Below the pieces are notes generated by a model, which was given only the letters and a program-made list of their open reading frames with translations, did not search any database and was not told the DNA's origin. A program made the position numbers and the translations under genes. Positions 58,990 to 64,000 of a stretch of DNA of 64,000 bases are shown here, piece by piece. The DNA lies in assembly GCA_036897095.1 (NCBI GenBank), contig JAYMSP010000161.1, forward strand, positions 1 to 64,000, written 5' to 3'. How positions within the stretch are numbered: position 1 is the first letter of the stretch; each line of letters begins with the position of its first letter. This DNA is from Plantago elongata. Its lineage: Eukaryota; Streptophyta; Magnoliopsida; Lamiales; Plantaginaceae.

Positions 58990-60695
58990 CAACGTGTGAG
59001 ATAGGATCAGTTTGAGCACGTTTTGTAAATTCTCATTTGATTTTCAAGATATTTTCTGCCCTTGGACCATAAAGTTCTTGGCACCATATGTACATTATAC
59101 ATCGTAATTCATTCTCTTTCATCAATAACTTCGGAAGAATCAATCGAATATGAATCACTACTTAATTGATTCTCAAAACAAATTTTAATTTTGTCATTTT
59201 AAGTGTTCTATACGAGCATTTTTATTTTTTACAATTATTAATCAAATCTTTATCTTTAAAATATACTTAAAGTAAATTTAATAACTTTATTTTATCTAAC
59301 TCTCAGCTTTAAAAGTCAATTTGAAGGATTCACTACTTCACTAGTAATAGTCAAATAAAAGATGACGCTCTCCCATTCCAACTTTTCATATTTATTTTAA
59401 TCCGTCTCAACTCACAACTTCATCTAATGAGAATATACCTCATCCACTTTAAAAATATAAATGATAGAGGTTTTGTGCCCATTTCTAATAACACAAATTG
59501 ATTTAATACTAATTCGTTAACTTGGATAGGTTTCGCGCACATTATTAATTATACATGTTGTTTTATGCATTTAATTCTCCTTTAAATGGATCTCTTCTAC
59601 TCTAGTCACAATTTTTCATACTTTATTAACTCTTTTAACTAATTTATCACCATCTTCTACTTTATTCGATTTTATTACAAAATTTGTGTCTGGTGATTTG
59701 CGGAACGGATATGATATACCTTATTGAATACAGTAGAAAAGGGAGTAAATAAAGTATGAAATATAGTAGGAGAGTATGTGAATAAAGAATGAGAGAGATT
59801 TTTTTTTAAAAGAATAGAAAGTTGAGTTTTAAACGGATGAAATGAATTATGAGAAGTTGAGTCTGATATGGATACTCAACCTTTGAAATAAACAATTAAT
59901 TTCTCTTTCATAAACATACACAACCTCCTACCCAACCTAACCACATTAACAAAATGTAATTTATCCATGACCCCCACCAATCAACCAAATCAACAATAAA
60001 ATTATACTTTTTTATTATTATCATAAAATATGTATAATAAATAATTATTATAATTTTAAAAAACTTTAACTTAGATTTGAAAATAAAACTGCAATACTAA
60101 ATTACATGAAAAAATTACAATGCTTCAAATGTAATTTAAAAATAAACAATGTTATTGAAGATTAAAAAATTAAAAAAATTAAACAACAATCTTTATCATT
60201 AAATTTTGATATTTTTTAATTTTAATTTAATATTTTTCAAAATATAATCCCTTCCCTATTCACTTTACCAAGCAACCCCTGAGGTTTGGGCGTCCATCTA
60301 CATTCTTTTTTAAACTTGTGGGACCGACCCATCACAACCACCCAACCATTACACCGATAATTATGGTTCTAGAATGTCTGAAAAGTTTTGATAGTCCCAC
60401 ACAAAAATATTTAGCTATATAATTAGTATACAACAACATACACTTACAATAGATAAAAATATACTATTTACACACAAAGATACAACTAATATATTATATT
60501 GCAGGACTCTCAAAACTCTCACATAAAATTTAGACTTTTACAAGTTTTTGTTAGACACACACATACACACACACACACATGGCAGGGTTGTATGTCAAAT
60601 ACTTCTTCAAATAAATGAAAGAAAAATATATAGAAGATAATGTTTTATTCATTCATTTGATAATTCTCTTTTCTCTTAATATAAATATAAATAAA
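58990..60695. other. Gene-free AT-rich region
   Basis: No coding sequence. A short (AC)n run lies at 60558-60580. Sequence near 59375-59460 and 59820-59885 shares AACTTCTCATA- and GTTGAG-type motifs in opposite orientation, a possible eroded inverted-ended element of about 0.5 kb that I cannot name. Confidence 0.4.
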
Positions 60696-60699
60696 TGGC

Positions 60700-61965
60700 C
60701 AAAATCTTAGAAAAGGTAAGACTTTTCTAAAAAAATCAGAAAGTCAAGGATTTTGTGGTTTTTTTTACGGTTTTGAGTTTTAGCGGTCTGACTGGCCGAG
60801 TTTCACAAAAACCGCCAAAATAAATATTTTGCATTATACTTTTAATAGATTATGTTATAGTTTTAAGTTGTTAGAATTGAAAGTTACATTTTTACGTATA
60901 TTCGTTTATGTTTTAAGAGATAATGTGATGGTTTTGATGCGTTGGTATTGTATGTTTCAATTATTGTTTTCACCTCATTTGTTAAATATTTAATTGATGG
61001 TATGATAGTTTTGAGATGATTTGTTATAGTTTTAAGTGACACTTTAATATCAGTAAACCAACAGTAAACAAGTCTAAAAGTTTCATGTATATCGTTAAAA
61101 CATCAATAAACAAGTTAAAAATAAGTTACTTGCAACATTTAGTTATTACAATATTATTGATGCATATATAAACTGAGTTGTTACGATTATACTTATTGGT
61201 GAACATAGACACTTCGTCGTTTGTTGCTTCAATACTGCAATACTGACACACTTGATTGACATATCCATCAAACTCGCGATGTACGATCAGTACTTGCTTA
61301 AAAGTTAAAACCAAAACGATTCTTATTAAAACTATCATAGTCGCGCTAAAATAATAAAAAAACGTATGAACATGAAACACAAGCTAAAAAACTGTAACAT
61401 TGATTCTTATAGTTATAACAATGTCTTCTAAGATGATAACAATGCCTCTTATAACTATAACAAATCAGGAACATGCAAGACGAGCTAAAAATAATAAATT
61501 AATTCTTAAAATAATAACGATGTTTTTAAAAACTATAACAATGATTTTTAAAATTATAACAAAACATAATAATGCAAAACGAGTTACAAACAGTAAACAA
61601 CACAAAAAAACACAACACAAGCTAAAAACAATAGAGTTGATGCTTAACAATGTCTCTTAACACTATATCAATGACTCTTAAAACTTTAGTAAGGCAACAA
61701 CGTTCAACGCGAGCTAAAAATAATAAAAATTGATGCATAAGATCATAATATAATCTCTTAAAACTACAACAATGCCTCTTAAAATTATAATTCACAGAAG
61801 CATGCACCACAAGCTAAACACAATAATATTGATGCTTAAATCTACAACAATGACTCTTAAAAATATTTCAATGCATCTTCAAACTATAATAAAGCATGAT
61901 TATGCAACACAAACTAAAAACTATAAAAATGATTGTTAAAACAGTAAGTTACGTACAAATTTAAT
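60700..61965. repeat. Copy 1 of a 1.3-kb foldback-like repeat
   Basis: It begins TCTTAGAAAAGGTAAGA with TTTTAGCGGT(C/T)TGAC(T/C)GGCCGAG nearby, and ends AAAACAGTAAGTTACGT. The first third carries plus-sense motifs such as GTTATAGTTTTAAG; the last half carries their reverse complement (CTTAAAACTATAACA) many times at irregular spacing. The unit is thus a loose inverted repeat. No protein is encoded. Confidence 0.75.
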
Positions 61966-62470
61966 TTTCAGATGTGAACATGAATGATTTTCAGATTGGG
62001 CGAGCAAGCCTCATCATCATTCTGGAATTTTGAATTTGAACATTATAACTACCAGATCTGAAAGTTTTGAAGATCAAATCATGAAAATAGAATCAAGAAT
62101 CATGAAACACACACAAAACACCCATAAAACATACACAAAACTCGGAATATATTGCAAACACACACAAAAACGAAGATGTTTTTACCTGTTTGACGTTCAT
62201 GGAAGCTATTTAGTTGAAATCCGGTGGAAACAAGGTGGAAAAGATGAAAATCCGACGAGTAAACAGTAGATCGGAAGAGAGAAACTCACAAAACACACAC
62301 AGACACGTTTTACTATGTGTTTTTTCCTTTTCTCAATTTTCAGCATATTTTAGCCTATATATAGGCAACCGGCCTGGTTTGTTTCTAAAAAACCGCATAT
62401 CCGGTTCATTTAACCGGTTTTTATCATTAGAACCAATTTTTCCTATATAGTAAGAAAATCTTCCCTTTTA
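61966..62470. other. Spacer between the two repeat copies
   Basis: About 0.5 kb without a gene. An ACACACAAAA-rich stretch lies at 62105-62170, and an ACCGG-rich motif group (GGCAACCGGCCTGG, TCCGGTTCATTTAACCGG) near 62365-62420. Confidence 0.5.
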
Positions 62471-62471
62471 C

Positions 62472-63757
62472 TATATTCTTAGAAAAGGTAAGATTTTCTT
62501 AAAAAATAGAAAAGTCAAGGATTTTGTGGTTTTTTTGCAGTTTTTAAGTTTTAGCGGTTTGACCGGCCGAGTTTCATAAAAATTGCCGACATACACATTT
62601 TTCGTTATGGTTTTAATAGATTATGTTATTGTTTCAAGTTATTAGGATTTAAAGTTACAGTTTTACGTTTATTCGTTTATGTTTTAAGAGATAACGTGGT
62701 GGTTTTAATGCGTCGGTATTGTATGTTTCAATTATTATTTTAACCTTATTTGTTAAATATTTAATCGATGATATGATGGTTTTAATGAGTTAGATGATAG
62801 TTTTGAGATGACTTGTTATAGTTTTAATTGATAATTTAATATCAGTAAACCAACAGTAAATAAGTCTAAAAGTTTCATGTATAACATTAAAACATCAATA
62901 AACGAGTTTAAAATAAGCTACTTGCAATATTCAATTTATTACAATATTGTTGATGTAAATACAAACCGAGTTATTACGATTAAACTTGTTGGTGAACTTA
63001 GACACTCTGTTGTTTGTTGCTTCAATACTGCACTGGCACATTTGAGAGACATATCCATCAAACTCGGGATGTTATCATTGATCGGTACCTGCTTAAAAGT
63101 TAAAACCACAACGATTCTTATTAAAACTAGCACAGTCATGCTAAAACAATAAAAAAGATGCATGAACACGAAACACAAGCTTAAAAATAGTAATAGTTAT
63201 TCTTAAAATTACAACAGTGTCTTCTAAAACGATAACAATGCCTCTTATAACTATAATAAATCAGGAACATGCAACATGAGCTAAAAATAATATAATTAAT
63301 TGTTAAAATAATAACGATGTTTTTAAAAATAATAACAATGATTCTTAAAACTATAACAAAATATAATAATGCGAACGAGTTACATACTATAAACAAAATA
63401 GGAAAACACAACACAAGCTAAAAACAATAAAGTTGATCCTTAAAACAATAACATTGTCTCTTAAAACTATATCAATGACAAAACTATAGTAAGGCAAAAA
63501 CATGTAACACAAGCTAGAAACGATAATATTGATGCATAAAATCATAATATAGTCTCTTAAAGCTACAACAATGTCTCTTAAAATTTGGGACAAAATCATG
63601 CACCACAAGCTAAACATAATAATATTGATACTTAAAACTACAACAGTGATTCTTAAAAACATATCAATGCATCTTAAAACTATAATAAACCAGGATTATG
63701 CAACACAAACTAAAAATTATAAAAATGATTGTTAAAACAGTAAGGTACGTGTTGAGG
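62472..63757. repeat. Copy 2 of the 1.3-kb foldback-like repeat
   Basis: It aligns end to end with copy 1 in the same orientation: start TCTTAGAAAAGGTAAGA at 62476, GCGGTTTGACCGGCCGAG at 62554, end AAAACAGTAAGGTACGT. Small insertions, deletions and substitutions separate the copies. The period is about 1.77 kb. Confidence 0.8.
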
Positions 63758-64000
63758 TAAAAGCCCCAACTACGGATATTACTAAAAAACAATTAACTCT
63801 CACAACTCTTCAAGACCTCAGACGGCTCAAGCTTCACTCCTTGCGTCCAGATCCTGCTACTCGAAACTGCACAAGTAGCTTGGAGGGGGGGGGGGGGGGG
63901 GGGGGGGGAGGGGTTAGAACCTTTAGACCCGGTTTGTCTTGGATCAAACCGGATATGAGACTTTACTCAAGAGTGGTTGTAGGCCAACTCTGTATAATTA
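63758..64000. other. Window end, unidentified sequence with a 24-G run
   Basis: GC-richer than the rest, with an unbroken run of 24 G at 63885-63908. No gene. The sequence is cut by the window edge, so it may belong to an element continuing beyond. Confidence 0.5.

Noticed and set aside
60700-63757. The two 1.3-kb repeats as an LTR pair
   Set aside because: No TG/CA ends, no primer-binding site after copy 1, no polypurine tract before copy 2 and no target duplication were found.

Overview
The window is nuclear DNA from a flowering plant, most likely a eudicot. It is AT-rich, with intron-rich genes encoding two plastid-type proteins (lipoyl synthase, GRXS16) and a plant-type AMP deaminase, separated by LINE, SINE, hAT, Stowaway and LTR-element debris. 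I could not fix the species. No CRISPR array, rRNA gene, true tRNA gene or bacterial-style operon was seen.

Four host genes can be reconstructed exon by exon with consistent reading phase. (1) 10546-24040, minus: a tomosyn-type WD40 protein with a C-terminal R-SNARE-like coiled coil, 24 coding exons, about 1095 aa. (2) 34730-40478, plus: plastid lipoyl synthase LIP1P, 6 exons, 352 aa. (3) 41769-44954, minus: bifunctional monothiol glutaredoxin GRXS16 (GIY-YIG plus CGFS glutaredoxin), 2 exons, 290 aa. (4) 50282-58842, minus: membrane-anchored AMP deaminase (FAC1 family), 19 exons, about 794 aa. LIP1P and GRXS16 lie tail to tail about 1.3 kb apart, and both products concern plastid Fe-S chemistry.

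The rest is mostly transposon sediment. At 0.1-4 kb there are LINE remnants; one carries a 1.1-kb palindromic foldback element and a 0.5-kb hAT-like element. At 4.4-5.3 kb a SINE sits inside another SINE, next to a Stowaway-like MITE and a further SINE. At 7.1-7.7, 15.6-16.2, 26.4-27.4 and 46.1-48.1 kb there are 3' LINE fragments, one with a perfect 17-bp target duplication. At 25.3-25.7 kb lies a TTCAG-repeat element with inverted ends. At 29.5-34.0 kb is a long-LTR element with a tiny interior and intact 5-bp target duplication. At 48.2-49.0 kb is a hAT-like element with a perfect 8-bp duplication beside another fragment of the same LTR family. At 60.7-63.8 kb a 1.3-kb foldback-like repeat occurs twice in direct orientation. 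At least six copies of one tRNA-derived SINE family are scattered through the window, five of them with clear target-site duplications.
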